Counted from the first letter of the stretch, positions 1 through 7,768 are shown. The stretch: 10,312 bases of DNA from Flavobacterium psychrophilum (GCA_022730285.1 DZCQ01000008.1:64937-75248); one strand, 5' to 3'. Program-made: numbers and translations. The notes: generated by a model not told the origin, from the letters alone.

Positions 1-33
1 AAAAAAATGTCTTTTAAAAATTAATTAAATAAC

Positions 34-1056
34 ATGAAATTCACGGCTCAGCAAATAGCAGAAATTTTAGAAGGAGAAGTTGTAGGAAATCCTAATGCTG
101 AGGTTTCAAAATTAGCTAAAATAGAAGAAGGCATTGAAGGGACACTTACCTTTCTATCCAATCCAAAATACAATAACTATATATATGAGACTAAAGCGAG
201 TATCACAATTGTGAACAAATCCTTTATTCTTGAAAATAGCATTTCCACAACACTTATAAAAGTGGAAGATGCCTATAAAGCATTTTCAAAATTATTAGAA
301 TTTTATAATCAAATAAAGTTAAACAAAACAGGAATTGAACAACCAAGTACCATTTCTAAAACTACAATATATGGCGAAAACTTATATTTAGGAAGCTATA
401 GTTATATTGGTGAAAATGTAACTTTGGGTAATAACGTCAAGATATATCCAAATGTTTTTATAGGAGACAATGTGAAAATAGGGAACAATACCTTGATTTT
501 TGCTGGTGTTAAAATATATTCAGAAACCGAAATTGGTAACAACTGTACCATACACTCAGGAAGTATTATTGGTGCCGATGGATTTGGATTTGTACCCAAT
601 TCTGAAGGAGAATACTCTAAAATTCCACAAATAGGAAATGTAATTATAGAAGACTTTGTAGATATTGGAGCTTGCACTACCATAGATAGAGCAACTCTAG
701 GCTCTACAATTATTAGACAAGGTGCTAAGCTAGACAATCAAATTCAAATTGCTCATAATGTAGAAATTGGAAAAAATACTGTTATAGCTGCACAAACAGG
801 TATTGCAGGTTCTACCAAAATAGGAGAACAATGTATGATAGGTGGACAGGTAGGTATTGCAGGTCATTTAACAATTGGGAATGGCGTTAGAGTACAAGCA
901 CAATCTGGAATTGGAAAAAACATTAAAGACAACGAAACTTTGCAAGGTAGTCCCGCTTTCGGGTATGCTGATTATAGCAAATCTTATGTTCATTTTAAAA
1001 ATTTGCCAAAAATAATTGCACAACTAGAAGATATTAAGAAAACAAATAACAAATAG
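34..1056 (+). CDS. lpxD: UDP-3-O-acylglucosamine N-acyltransferase LpxD
   Basis: LpxD moves a 3-hydroxyacyl chain from acyl-ACP to the 2-amino group of UDP-3-O-acyl-glucosamine, the third step of lipid A synthesis, in the cytosol. The 340 residues match the usual family length (about 340). Residues 1-100 form the uridine-binding N-terminal domain; F40 and Y46 (in NPKY) sit where the uracil-stacking pair of characterised LpxD lies. Residues 105-300 are a left-handed beta helix of imperfect hexapeptide repeats, with GADGFGF at 180-186 and the expected catalytic H241 in QIAHNVEIG. A short helical tail follows. The ATG is followed at once by the typical MKFTAQQIAEIL opening. It is first in a tight block with lpxC/fabZ 38 bp downstream. 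Transcription probably starts left of the window. Identification is firm; acyl-chain preference cannot be read. Confidence 0.96.
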   Translation: MKFTAQQIAEILEGEVVGNPNAEVSKLAKIEEGIEGTLTFLSNPKYNNYIYETKASITIVNKSFILENSISTTLIKVEDAYKAFSKLLEFYNQIKLNKTGIEQPSTISKTTIYGENLYLGSYSYIGENVTLGNNVKIYPNVFIGDNVKIGNNTLIFAGVKIYSETEIGNNCTIHSGSIIGADGFGFVPNSEGEYSKIPQIGNVIIEDFVDIGACTTIDRATLGSTIIRQGAKLDNQIQIAHNVEIGKNTVIAAQTGIAGSTKIGEQCMIGGQVGIAGHLTIGNGVRVQAQSGIGKNIKDNETLQGSPAFGYADYSKSYVHFKNLPKIIAQLEDIKKTNNK

Positions 1057-1094
1057 TTAAATCTAAAAAAGTTTAATCGAATAATCTAAAAAAA

Positions 1095-2483
1095 ATGGTC
1101 AAACAAAAAACCATCAATACCGAAATTACTCTTACAGGAGTTGGACTACATACCGGAAATGAAGTAACAATGACCTTTAAACCAGCTCCCATAAATAATG
1201 GATTTACTTTTGTAAGAACAGATTTAGAAGGAAAACCAATTATTGAAGCAGATGCCAATTATGTGGTAAACACACAAAGAGGTACCAATCTTGAAAAACT
1301 TGGAGTGAAAATTCAAACTCCAGAACATGTTCTAGCAGCACTTGTGGGTTGTGATTTAGACAACGTTATTATAGAATTAAATGCGTCAGAGCTTCCCATC
1401 ATGGACGGATCTTCTAAATACTTTGTGGAAGCCTTAGAAAAAGCAGAAGTAATTGAGCAAAATGCAGAAAGAAATGTGTATGTAGTAAAAGAAGTTATTT
1501 CATATCTTGATGAAGCTACAGGAAGCGAAATAATTGTAATGCCATCTGATGACTATTGCATTACAACTATGGTAGATTTTGGTACAAAAGTTCTTGGAAC
1601 ACAAAATGCAAGCATGAAAAGTTTGAGTGAATTTAAAACTGAAATTGCAGATTCTCGAACATTCAGTTTTTTGCACGAACTAGAAATGCTACTAGAAAAC
1701 GGACTTATTAAAGGAGGCGATTTAAATAACGCCATTGTTTATGTAGATAAAGAAATTTCTCCAGAAACAATGACAAATCTTAAAATTGCTTTTGCAAAAG
1801 ATAGCATTTCGGTAACACCAAATGGCGTACTAGACAACCTTACCCTACACTACCCAAACGAAGCTGCAAGACATAAATTACTTGATGTTATTGGAGACTT
1901 ATCACTTATAGGAACCAGAATTAAAGGGAAGATTATCGCAAACAAACCTGGTCATTTTGTAAATACACAATTTGCAAAAAAACTATCTAAAATAATTAAA
2001 TCAGAACATAGAAACTATATTCCTATTTATGATTTAAACAAAGAACCATTAATGGATATTCATAAAATTATGAGTATCTTACCACACAGACCTCCATTTT
2101 TATTTGTTGATAGAATTATAGAAATGACCGATACTTACGTAGCTGGACTTAAAAATGTAACCATGAATGAAACTTTTTTCGTGGGACATTTTCCTGGAGC
2201 TCCAGTTATGCCAGGCGTTATTATAATAGAAGCGATGGCACAAACTGGTGGTATTTTGATTTTGAGTTCCGTACCAGATCCAGAAAATTATTTAACATAC
2301 TTTATGAAAATAGACAATGTTAAGTTCAAACAAAAAGTACTGCCAGGAGATACACTTATTTTTAAATGCGATTTAATTACTCCTATACGAAGAGGTATTT
2401 GTCACATGCAAGCACGAGCCTATGCCAATGGAAAACTAGTCGCAGAAGCAGAATTAATGGCACAGATTACAAAAATAAAATAA
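1095..2483 (+). CDS. lpxC/fabZ: bifunctional UDP-3-O-acyl-GlcNAc deacetylase / 3-hydroxyacyl-ACP dehydratase (LpxC-FabZ fusion)
   Basis: One 462-residue protein carries two enzymes. Residues 1-305 are LpxC, the zinc deacetylase that commits UDP-3-O-acyl-GlcNAc to lipid A. Its zinc ligands are H78 (TPEHVLAAL), H260 and D264 (RHKLLDVIGDL), and H287 (KPGHFVN) matches the catalytic histidine. ADSRTFSF and GGDLNNAIV are also present. Residues 318-462 are FabZ, which dehydrates 3-hydroxyacyl-ACP in fatty acid elongation. It opens with MDIHKIMSILPHRPPFLFVD, and the catalytic pair is H365 (VGHFPGAPVMPG) and E379 (IIIEAMAQ). Both halves are close to full length (E. coli LpxC 305, FabZ about 150), so both should be active. 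The fusion is an established Bacteroidota trait. The two activities compete for 3-hydroxyacyl-ACP, so the fusion fixes them at a 1:1 ratio. lpxA follows after 58 bp. Confidence 0.96.
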   Translation: MVKQKTINTEITLTGVGLHTGNEVTMTFKPAPINNGFTFVRTDLEGKPIIEADANYVVNTQRGTNLEKLGVKIQTPEHVLAALVGCDLDNVIIELNASELPIMDGSSKYFVEALEKAEVIEQNAERNVYVVKEVISYLDEATGSEIIVMPSDDYCITTMVDFGTKVLGTQNASMKSLSEFKTEIADSRTFSFLHELEMLLENGLIKGGDLNNAIVYVDKEISPETMTNLKIAFAKDSISVTPNGVLDNLTLHYPNEAARHKLLDVIGDLSLIGTRIKGKIIANKPGHFVNTQFAKKLSKIIKSEHRNYIPIYDLNKEPLMDIHKIMSILPHRPPFLFVDRIIEMTDTYVAGLKNVTMNETFFVGHFPGAPVMPGVIIIEAMAQTGGILILSSVPDPENYLTYFMKIDNVKFKQKVLPGDTLIFKCDLITPIRRGICHMQARAYANGKLVAEAELMAQITKIK

Positions 2484-2541
2484 TTTTTTGTTAATTTAAA
2501 CTTTAAAAAATATTCTTTCATTAAAAGATACAAAGCAACAA

Positions 2542-3324
2542 ATGAATCAACCATTAGCATACGTTCATCCAGGAGCGAAAATAGCAAAAAATGTTGTAAT
2601 AGAGCCATTTACAACCATTCATAACAACGTAGTTATCGGCGACGGAACTTGGATAGGTTCTAATGTTACTATTATGGAAGGGGCTAGAATAGGGAAAAAT
2701 TGCAATATTTTTCCTGGTGCAGTTATTTCTGCAATTCCACAAGATTTAAAATTTGGTGGAGAAGAATCCCTTACAGTAATTGGAGATAATGTAACTATCA
2801 GAGAATGTGTTACCATCAACAGAGGAACAATTGCATCTGGACAAACCACTATTGGCGACAATTGTTTAATAATGGCAACAGCTCACATTGCTCACGATTG
2901 TCATTTAGGAAAAAATGCAATTGTAGTAAACGGTGTAGCACTTGCTGGACACGTAACCGTTGGAGATTTTGCAATTATTGGTGGTTTAGCAGCAATTCAT
3001 CAATTTATTTCTATAGGAGACCACGCAATGATATCTGGAGGTTCATTAGTACGAAAAGATGTTCCACCATATACAAAAGCTGCTAAAGAACCACTTTCTT
3101 ATGTTGGAATAAACTCTGTAGGTTTAAGAAGAAGAGGATTTATGCCTGAAAAAATCAGAGAAATTCAAGAAATTTATAGAATTTTATACCAAAAAAACTA
3201 TAATACCACACAGGCATTAGCTATAATAGAAGCAGAAATGGAAGCAACACCAGAAAGAGACGAAATTCTAGATTTTATCAGAAATTCTTCTAGAGGAATC
3301 ATGAAAGGCTACACAGGAGTATAA
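2542..3324 (+). CDS. lpxA: acyl-ACP--UDP-N-acetylglucosamine O-acyltransferase LpxA
   Basis: LpxA performs the first lipid A step, transferring a 3-hydroxyacyl chain from ACP to the 3-OH of UDP-GlcNAc in the cytosol. The 260 residues compare with 262 in E. coli. Residues 1-185 are hexapeptide repeats of a left-handed beta helix; residues 195-260 are the C-terminal helical domain, opening with LRRRGF. H118 in HIAHDCHLG matches E. coli catalytic H125, with H115 three residues before it. AGHVTVGDFAIIGG and DVPPY are diagnostic. At the hydrocarbon-ruler position (E. coli G173) this protein has G166, which is compatible with a long acyl donor (C14 or more); that chain-length reading is inference. 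The ATG is chosen because the family consensus (HP.A.I....I.P) begins about eight residues later. It lies between lpxC/fabZ and efp on the same strand. Confidence 0.96.
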   Translation: MNQPLAYVHPGAKIAKNVVIEPFTTIHNNVVIGDGTWIGSNVTIMEGARIGKNCNIFPGAVISAIPQDLKFGGEESLTVIGDNVTIRECVTINRGTIASGQTTIGDNCLIMATAHIAHDCHLGKNAIVVNGVALAGHVTVGDFAIIGGLAAIHQFISIGDHAMISGGSLVRKDVPPYTKAAKEPLSYVGINSVGLRRRGFMPEKIREIQEIYRILYQKNYNTTQALAIIEAEMEATPERDEILDFIRNSSRGIMKGYTGV

Positions 3325-3365
3325 TCTCCAAAAACATATAATTCAATATTAAATAAACATAAAAT

Positions 3366-3929
3366 ATGGCATCTACATCAGATATTAGAAACGGACTTTG
3401 CATAAAATTTAATCACGATATTTATAAAATTATCGAATTTCTTCACGTAAAACCAGGAAAAGGCCCCGCTTTTGTAAGAACTAAACTTAAAAGTTTAACT
3501 AATGGAAAAGTACTAGATAACACCTTTTCGGCAGGACATAAAATAGAAGACATTCGTGTAGAAACACATACTTACCAATTCTTGTATGCAGAAGGCGAAC
3601 AATTTCACTTTATGAATGTAGAATCTTTTGAACAAATTACACTAGATAAAAAAATACTTGATGCTCCAGATTTATTAAAAGAAGGAACAAATGTTACTGT
3701 ACAAGTAAATACCGAAACAGAATTACCCCTTTCCGTAGATATGCCAGCATCTATCATTTTAGAAGTAACATATTCTGAACCAGGTGCAAAAGGAAATACC
3801 GCTACAAATGCAACCAAACCTGCAACCGTAGAAACTGGTGCAACGGTAAATGTTCCTTTGTTTATAAATGAAGGCGACAAAATTAAAATCGATACAGCTA
3901 CAAGTTCTTATATGGAACGTGTAAAATAA
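3366..3929 (+). CDS. efp: translation elongation factor P
   Basis: EF-P binds between the ribosomal P and E sites and relieves stalling at consecutive prolines. The 187 residues match the usual 185-190. The KOW-like N-terminal domain (1-63) carries the loop PGKGPAF with K32 at the position that is lysylated, rhamnosylated (as Arg) or otherwise modified in other bacteria. Two OB-fold domains follow (about 64-127 and 130-187), ending in GDKIKIDTATSSYMERV, the usual C-terminal signature. No modifying enzyme (EpmA/EpmB/EarP) is in the window. It sits 41 bp after lpxA and is likely co-transcribed. An AT-rich hairpin immediately downstream may partly end the transcript. Confidence 0.97.
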   Translation: MASTSDIRNGLCIKFNHDIYKIIEFLHVKPGKGPAFVRTKLKSLTNGKVLDNTFSAGHKIEDIRVETHTYQFLYAEGEQFHFMNVESFEQITLDKKILDAPDLLKEGTNVTVQVNTETELPLSVDMPASIILEVTYSEPGAKGNTATNATKPATVETGATVNVPLFINEGDKIKIDTATSSYMERVK

Positions 3930-3937
3930 TTAATAAA

Positions 3938-3980
3938 TAATGATAAAATAGATTATTTAGTTTTAATCGTTTTATCATTA
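3938..3980 (+). terminator. AT-rich two-part hairpin between efp and the LpxD paralogue
   Basis: The 11-base arm TAATGATAAAA (3938-3948) pairs perfectly with 3970-3980. Inside the loop, GATTA (3951-3955) pairs with TAATC (3964-3968), giving a 16-bp stem broken only by a small TA/G internal loop. It starts eight bases after the efp stop codon. There is no clean T-run directly after the stem, so it is not a classical intrinsic terminator. It could be an mRNA 3'-end stabiliser, an attenuator, or a weak terminator that lowers expression of the downstream pair. The structure is seen; its role is inferred. Confidence 0.4.
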
Positions 3981-4015
3981 ATCTCTATCTAAAAAAATCT
4001 ATTTAAAAGAATTAT

Positions 4016-4957
4016 ATGAAATTCAGCCAACCGCAAACTCTAAAACAAATAGCCACTATTATTAAATGTGAGTATATTGGTAATGAAGATGTTGCAGTTT
4101 TGGGTATGAACGAAATTCATGTTGTAACTTCTGGCGATATTGTTTTTGTAGATCATCCAAAATATTACGATAAAGCATTACAATCTGCAGCAACCATCAT
4201 TCTTATTAATAAGAAAGTAGATTACCCAATTGGAAAAGCGTTGCTAATTTCGGACGACCCTTTTCGAGATTTTAATAAATTGACCAATCATTTCAAATCA
4301 TTTCAAGCATCAAATGTTGCTGTTTCGACTTCTGCTAAAGTTGGAGAAGGAACCATAATTCAACCAAATTGTTTTATTGGAAATGAAGTCGTTATTGGTA
4401 AAAATTGTTTAATACATTCCAATGTTTCTATTTATGACAACACAATTATTGGTGATAATTGCATTATTCACGCTGGAACAATTTTGGGAGCTGATGCTTT
4501 TTATTACAAAAAACGAGAATCAGGTTTTGACCAATTGATTTCGGGTGGCAGAGTAGTCATCGAAAATAATGTCGGTATTGGAGCCTTATGTACTATTGAC
4601 AAAGGCGTTACTGGCGACACAACCATTGGCGAAGGAACAAAAATTGACAATCAAGTACATGTTGGTCATGATACCATTATTGGTAAAAAATGCCTAATAG
4701 CCTCTCAAACTGGAATTGCAGGTTGTGTAATAATTGAAGATGAAGTAACATTGTGGGGACAAGTTGGAACAACAAGTGGCATTACAATTGGTTCCAAAGC
4801 AGTAATTATGGGACAAACAGGTGTAACCAAATCGGTTGAAGGTGGAAAAAGTTATTTTGGAACACCAATTCAAGAATCTAGAGAGGTGCTAAAACAAATG
4901 GCAAATATCAAAAAAATTCCAGAAATCATTCAAAAATTAATGCAAAAGGACAACTAA
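4016..4957 (+). CDS. second LpxD-like UDP-3-O-acylglucosamine N-acyltransferase (paralogue)
   Basis: This 313-residue protein is a clear but diverged paralogue of the LpxD at the start of the window. The N-terminal uridine-binding domain (1-100) keeps F44 and Y50 (HPKY) at the same spacing as F40/Y46 in LpxD. The beta helix (about 105-275) keeps the catalytic histidine as H218 ([10 protein letters not shown]). It differs in the loop after [12 protein letters not shown] (161-169) replaces GFGFVPNSE, adding two lysines and an arginine near the acceptor side. The protein is 27 residues shorter overall. With catalytic and nucleotide-stacking residues retained, it is probably an active N-acyltransferase on a UDP-sugar. 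The substrate may be a different acyl chain or another amino sugar; that is open. It lies 86 bp after efp, behind a hairpin, and 25 bp before kdsB, so it remains in the envelope-sugar block. Confidence 0.88.
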   Translation: MKFSQPQTLKQIATIIKCEYIGNEDVAVLGMNEIHVVTSGDIVFVDHPKYYDKALQSAATIILINKKVDYPIGKALLISDDPFRDFNKLTNHFKSFQASNVAVSTSAKVGEGTIIQPNCFIGNEVVIGKNCLIHSNVSIYDNTIIGDNCIIHAGTILGADAFYYKKRESGFDQLISGGRVVIENNVGIGALCTIDKGVTGDTTIGEGTKIDNQVHVGHDTIIGKKCLIASQTGIAGCVIIEDEVTLWGQVGTTSGITIGSKAVIMGQTGVTKSVEGGKSYFGTPIQESREVLKQMANIKKIPEIIQKLMQKDN

Positions 4958-4968
4958 TATCCTTTTTT
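4944..4968 (+). terminator. possible weak terminator at the end of the LpxD paralogue
   Basis: AAAAGGA (4944-4950) pairs with TCCTTTT (4960-4966), with a nine-base loop that contains the TAA stop codon (4955-4957), and the T-run continues to 4968. Only two G-C pairs support the stem, and kdsB begins 15 bases later. Termination would at best be partial, and the structure may be chance in such AT-rich DNA. Confidence 0.25.
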
Positions 4969-4982
4969 ATAAATTATATTCT

Positions 4983-5729
4983 ATGAAAATTATTGCGGTT
5001 ATTCCTGCCCGCTATGCTTCTACTAGATTTCCTGCAAAGTTAATGCAAGATTTAGGTGGCAAAACGGTAATTTTACAAACCTATCTTGCTACTATTCACA
5101 CTAATTTATTTGACGATGTTTTTGTAGTAACTGACTCACAATTAATATTTGAGGAAATCACAAAAAATGGTGGAAAAGCTATCATGAGTATTAAAAATCA
5201 TGAATCTGGAAGTGATCGCATCGCCGAAGCTATTCAAAATTTAGCAGTAGATATTATTGTGAATGTACAAGGAGACGAGCCTTTTGTAAATAAAGAGCCT
5301 CTATCAAAATTAATTGATGTGTTCAAAAATGACATTGCAAAAGAAATAGATTTAGCATCTTTAATGTATGAAATTAAAGATAATAAAGAAATTGAAAATC
5401 CAAATAATGTAAAAGTAGTGGTAGATCAAAATGGATTTGCATTGTATTTTTCTAGATCTGTAATTCCATATCCAAGAGAAAGCAATGTAGGAGTCATCTA
5501 TCAAAAACACATTGGTATTTATGCATTTAGAAAACAAGCCTTACTAGATTTTTATAACTTACCCATGCTTTCGTTAGAAGCATCAGAAAAACTAGAACAA
5601 CTCCGGTATTTAGAATACGGAAAACGTATCAAAATGGTTGTAACAAATCACGCAAGCATTGGTATAGACACAATAGAAGACTTAGAAAATGCTCGTTTTT
5701 TTATAGAAAGAAAGAATTTACATAATTAG
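4983..5729 (+). CDS. kdsB: 3-deoxy-manno-octulosonate cytidylyltransferase (CMP-Kdo synthetase)
   Basis: KdsB couples Kdo to CMP from CTP, giving the activated sugar that WaaA adds to lipid A; the enzyme is cytosolic and Mg-dependent. The 248 residues equal the length of E. coli KdsB. Visible motifs are the nucleotide-binding [13 protein letters not shown] (7-19), [10 protein letters not shown] (74-83), the metal-binding NVQGDEPF (94-101), NPNNVKVV (139-146), [11 protein letters not shown] (155-165), HIGIYAFR (176-183), [10 protein letters not shown] (204-213) and GIDT (227-230). It is the last gene of the + strand envelope block, 25 bp after the LpxD paralogue, and its role fits that context directly. 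Its stop codon overlaps the stop of the convergent acyltransferase gene by four bases. Confidence 0.96.
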   Translation: MKIIAVIPARYASTRFPAKLMQDLGGKTVILQTYLATIHTNLFDDVFVVTDSQLIFEEITKNGGKAIMSIKNHESGSDRIAEAIQNLAVDIIVNVQGDEPFVNKEPLSKLIDVFKNDIAKEIDLASLMYEIKDNKEIENPNNVKVVVDQNGFALYFSRSVIPYPRESNVGVIYQKHIGIYAFRKQALLDFYNLPMLSLEASEKLEQLRYLEYGKRIKMVVTNHASIGIDTIEDLENARFFIERKNLHN

Positions 5730-6541
5730 TAATCCCACCTTCTTAGTTTGTTTAAATCGTTCAACTCTGCCACTTCCTCGGCTGGAATAACTTTTAAGAA
5801 AGAAGGGTGTTGTTCAATAGAATATTCAATTTTTTCGACAATATCTTCTATAGAATCGTTTTCATAATCAATTTGTAAAGGTTCTTTAATGGTGAATGTT
5901 TGCAAGATGCCTTTCTTCTTCATCCTAAGACCTTTTTTATCAAAAGACCTTCTAAAACCATCTATCACAATTGGCACAACTATAGGTTTGTGCTGCATGA
6001 TTATATGAGCAGTTCCTTTTCGTACAGGCTTAAAAGACTTGGTTGTTCCTTGCGGGAAGGTTATAACCCAACCATCTTCTAATGCTATTTTGATATTCTC
6101 GGTATCGTTAGGATTAACTTCTTTTTGTTCTGTTTTATCTACATCTTTTCCTCCAGCACGCCACGTTCTTTCTACAGTAATAGCTCCAATATAGCTTAAT
6201 ATTCTAGGCAATAAGCCCGCTTTCATCGTTTCCTTTGCAGCAACATAATATATATTTAATTTTGGATGCCATATATATCCAACATTTTTTATGCTATCAT
6301 TACGACCATGAAGGCTAGCATTAAAAACATGAAACATGGCAACAACATCTGCAAAATAAGTTTGATGGTTTGAAATAAACAGAACATTTGTATTGGGCAG
6401 AGCAGAAATTATCTCAGAACCATCTATTTTAAGTTCGTTAAATCCTCTGTATCTTCGGTGTGTTAAGAGTCCAAAAATTCGAATTAACCACAATTTAATA
6501 TACAATATATGTCCAAAAGGATTTCTTTTAAATAATCCCAT
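5726..6541 (-). CDS. PlsC-like 1-acyl-glycerol-phosphate acyltransferase family protein
   Basis: The 271-residue protein belongs to the PlsC/LPLAT acyltransferase superfamily, which moves acyl groups onto lysophospholipids or related acceptors at the inner membrane. A hydrophobic segment at residues 10-27 could bind the membrane surface. Motif I is NHQTYFAD (58-65): the histidine is five residues from the aspartate, whereas the superfamily norm is H-X4-D. Motif II is around GAITVERT (119-126), motif III is FPQGTT (162-167) in place of FPEGTR, and motif IV is VVPIVIDGF (188-196). So two of the four hallmark blocks are altered while the fold pattern is kept. It may be a separate subfamily with its own acceptor, or of reduced activity; the acceptor cannot be read. 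It follows the Nudix gene by 44 bp on the same strand and ends convergently on kdsB. Confidence 0.85.
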   Translation of the reverse strand: MGLFKRNPFGHILYIKLWLIRIFGLLTHRRYRGFNELKIDGSEIISALPNTNVLFISNHQTYFADVVAMFHVFNASLHGRNDSIKNVGYIWHPKLNIYYVAAKETMKAGLLPRILSYIGAITVERTWRAGGKDVDKTEQKEVNPNDTENIKIALEDGWVITFPQGTTKSFKPVRKGTAHIIMQHKPIVVPIVIDGFRRSFDKKGLRMKKKGILQTFTIKEPLQIDYENDSIEDIVEKIEYSIEQHPSFLKVIPAEEVAELNDLNKLRRWDY

Positions 6542-6563
6542 ATTTTTTAAAAATTATAAAGAA

Positions 6564-6571
6564 CAAATTTA
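6564..6571 (-). promoter_or_regulatory. candidate flavobacterial -7 element for the acyltransferase gene
   Basis: Read on the - strand this is TAAATTTG, a full match to the Bacteroidota -7 consensus TANNTTTG, ending 22 bases before the ATG at 6541. No TTG lies at the expected -33 distance, so the promoter is incomplete. The gene may instead be read through from the Nudix gene. Confidence 0.35.
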
Positions 6572-6585
6572 CAAAAACTATTATA

Positions 6586-7215
6586 TTAAATCACTTTTTT
6601 CAGCAATTCTTTCAATTCACTAAGCATCATTGCTGTAGCTCCCCAAACCAAATGATTATGTATTTCAAAAACCGGAATAATTTCATTTAAGGCTTCCATT
6701 TTAACATTTTTTATATCTATGTCATGTAAAAATGTATGTAATGGAAGTTCTATAATAGATGCTACTTCATCAGGAGCTGGAATAAATTCTAATTCAACAG
6801 TAGCATAGCCTAAATAAGGAAAAACCAAAAAATTGCTAATAGAAATATACACTTCAGTTAATGGCTTAATTATAGTTACTTTCTCAGGGCAAATTCCCAC
6901 CTCTTCATGTGTTTCACGTAGTGCCGTTTCCTTATAAGACAAATCAAAGTTTTCTACCTTTCCTCCAGGAAAAGCAATTTGTGAAGAATGTACATTACTA
7001 GAATTTGCTCTAACGATTAAAGCCAAATGTGTAATATTATTTTTAGGATACAAAAGCACTAAAACAGCCGCCTTTCTTGCATCTGGATAAGTAGATACAG
7101 TGTTATCTAAAAGCATTTTCCTGCTTTCAGGAATCATTTTTAGGTGAGCTTCCATCGCTGGTAAACTTTCTTTTGTTATTTTTGGCACATATTTTAAAAA
7201 TTCTAAATAGTTCAT
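6586..7215 (-). CDS. Nudix hydrolase, CoA pyrophosphatase type (CoAse/UPF0035)
   Basis: The 209-residue protein shows the Nudix core GGKVENFDLSYKETALRETH (84-103) followed by EEVGI (104-108), with the metal-binding REXXEEXG residues R100, E101, E104, E105 and G107. The residues before it, LIVRANSSNVHSSQIAFPGG (66-85), follow the CoA-pyrophosphatase family pattern (R..., H.GQ.AFPGG). Such enzymes split CoA or acyl-CoA into 3',5'-ADP and phosphopantetheine. The N-terminal 50 residues are a helical lead also usual for the family. It is upstream of the acyltransferase with a 44-bp gap, and an operon linking acyl-CoA turnover with acyl transfer is plausible but inferred. Substrate is assigned by family only. 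Confidence 0.9.
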   Translation of the reverse strand: MNYLEFLKYVPKITKESLPAMEAHLKMIPESRKMLLDNTVSTYPDARKAAVLVLLYPKNNITHLALIVRANSSNVHSSQIAFPGGKVENFDLSYKETALRETHEEVGICPEKVTIIKPLTEVYISISNFLVFPYLGYATVELEFIPAPDEVASIIELPLHTFLHDIDIKNVKMEALNEIIPVFEIHNHLVWGATAMMLSELKELLKKVI

Positions 7216-7259
7216 ACTTTTTTAATATTTAATCAATATATTTAAAAAAAACAATTCCA

Positions 7260-7286
7260 CAAATGTATAGTAAAGAAGAAGGTCAA
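7260..7286 (-). promoter_or_regulatory. candidate promoter for the Nudix gene
   Basis: On the - strand TACATTTG (7267-7260) matches the TANNTTTG -7 element, and a TTG (7286-7284) lies 16 bases upstream, slightly short of the usual 17-23. The start codon at 7215 would be about 38 bases downstream of the predicted transcript start. The element overlaps the first codons of the divergent DUF4268 gene, so the two transcripts could interfere. Confidence 0.35.
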
Positions 7287-7694
7287 AAAATAAAAAGAGA
7301 ATTCTGGATAGAATTTGCAGAAAAATATCCTAAAAAATGGATCTTATACAATACCAAAATTAAGGATTTTTCTTTTAAGTTTTATGCTGATAATAAAAAA
7401 GTACAAGTTTTATTAGACATTGAAATGCGTGATGCATTAAAACGAGAATTATATTTCGAGAAAATAGAATCTTTAAAGTCCATCTTAGAAGAACAATACA
7501 TCCAAGATTTAGTATTTGAAAGCAATTTTACACTAGAAACCGAAAAAAAAATTAGCCGAATTTGGGTCGAGAAATTACAAGTAAGTATTAACAACAAAAA
7601 TAATTGGGAAGAAATATTTGATTTTTTTAATTTAAACATGACGCAATTTGAATGCTTCTTTTTAGAATATGAAGAGTATATCAAAAACATTTAG
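7263..7694 (+). CDS. DUF4268 domain-containing protein
   Basis: A 143-residue soluble protein with no signal peptide or membrane segment. It resembles the DUF4268 family from the opening MYSKEEGQKIKREFWIEFAE, the central DFSFKFYADNKKVQVLLDIE (35-54) and the E-rich tail. Predicted elements are an N-terminal helix, a beta hairpin around 32-52, a long helix (54-76), another strand-helix unit, and a C-terminal helix. DUF4268 also occurs as the C-terminal part of some larger nuclease-like proteins, but this copy is stand-alone and has no catalytic motif that I can see. Function is unknown. It is transcribed divergently from the Nudix gene (47-bp gap) and convergently with the DUF4197 gene. Confidence 0.85.
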   Translation: MYSKEEGQKIKREFWIEFAEKYPKKWILYNTKIKDFSFKFYADNKKVQVLLDIEMRDALKRELYFEKIESLKSILEEQYIQDLVFESNFTLETEKKISRIWVEKLQVSINNKNNWEEIFDFFNLNMTQFECFFLEYEEYIKNI

Positions 7695-7732
7695 AATTAG
7701 AGGAACTGCATCTCTATAAATATAAATCATTT

Positions 7733-7768
7733 TAAAAAATAAAAAAGCCAGTAATTATATTACTGACT
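7733..7768 (-). terminator. intrinsic terminator of the DUF4197 gene
   Basis: AGCCAGTAAT (7746-7755) pairs with ATTACTGACT (7759-7768) in a ten-base stem with one G-T wobble (as read on the - strand) and a three-base loop. On the - strand the stem is followed by TTTTTTATTTTTT, the T-run of a rho-independent terminator. The + side has no T-run, so it serves the - strand transcript and leaves a 3' untranslated region of about 115 bases after the DUF4197 stop codon. Confidence 0.75.

Noticed and set aside
1..33. Possible tail of an upstream gene ending at TAA 22-24 or 26-28
   Set aside because: Two frames close within a few bases and fewer than ten codons are present, so neither frame nor product can be chosen.
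402..737. Open frame on - inside lpxD (111 codons)
   Set aside because: It is a proline/serine-rich shadow of the repeat-coding beta helix of lpxD; the same holds for 3605-3880, 7382-7690, 9410-9604 and other antisense frames.
1095..2483. LpxC-FabZ fusion as a novel gene fusion
   Set aside because: The fusion is well known throughout Bacteroidota and is ordinary here.
2805..3086. Open frame on + inside lpxA (93 codons)
   Set aside because: Its composition is Cys/Trp/Arg-rich as expected for an out-of-frame reading of lpxA; it has no start context and no recognisable domain.
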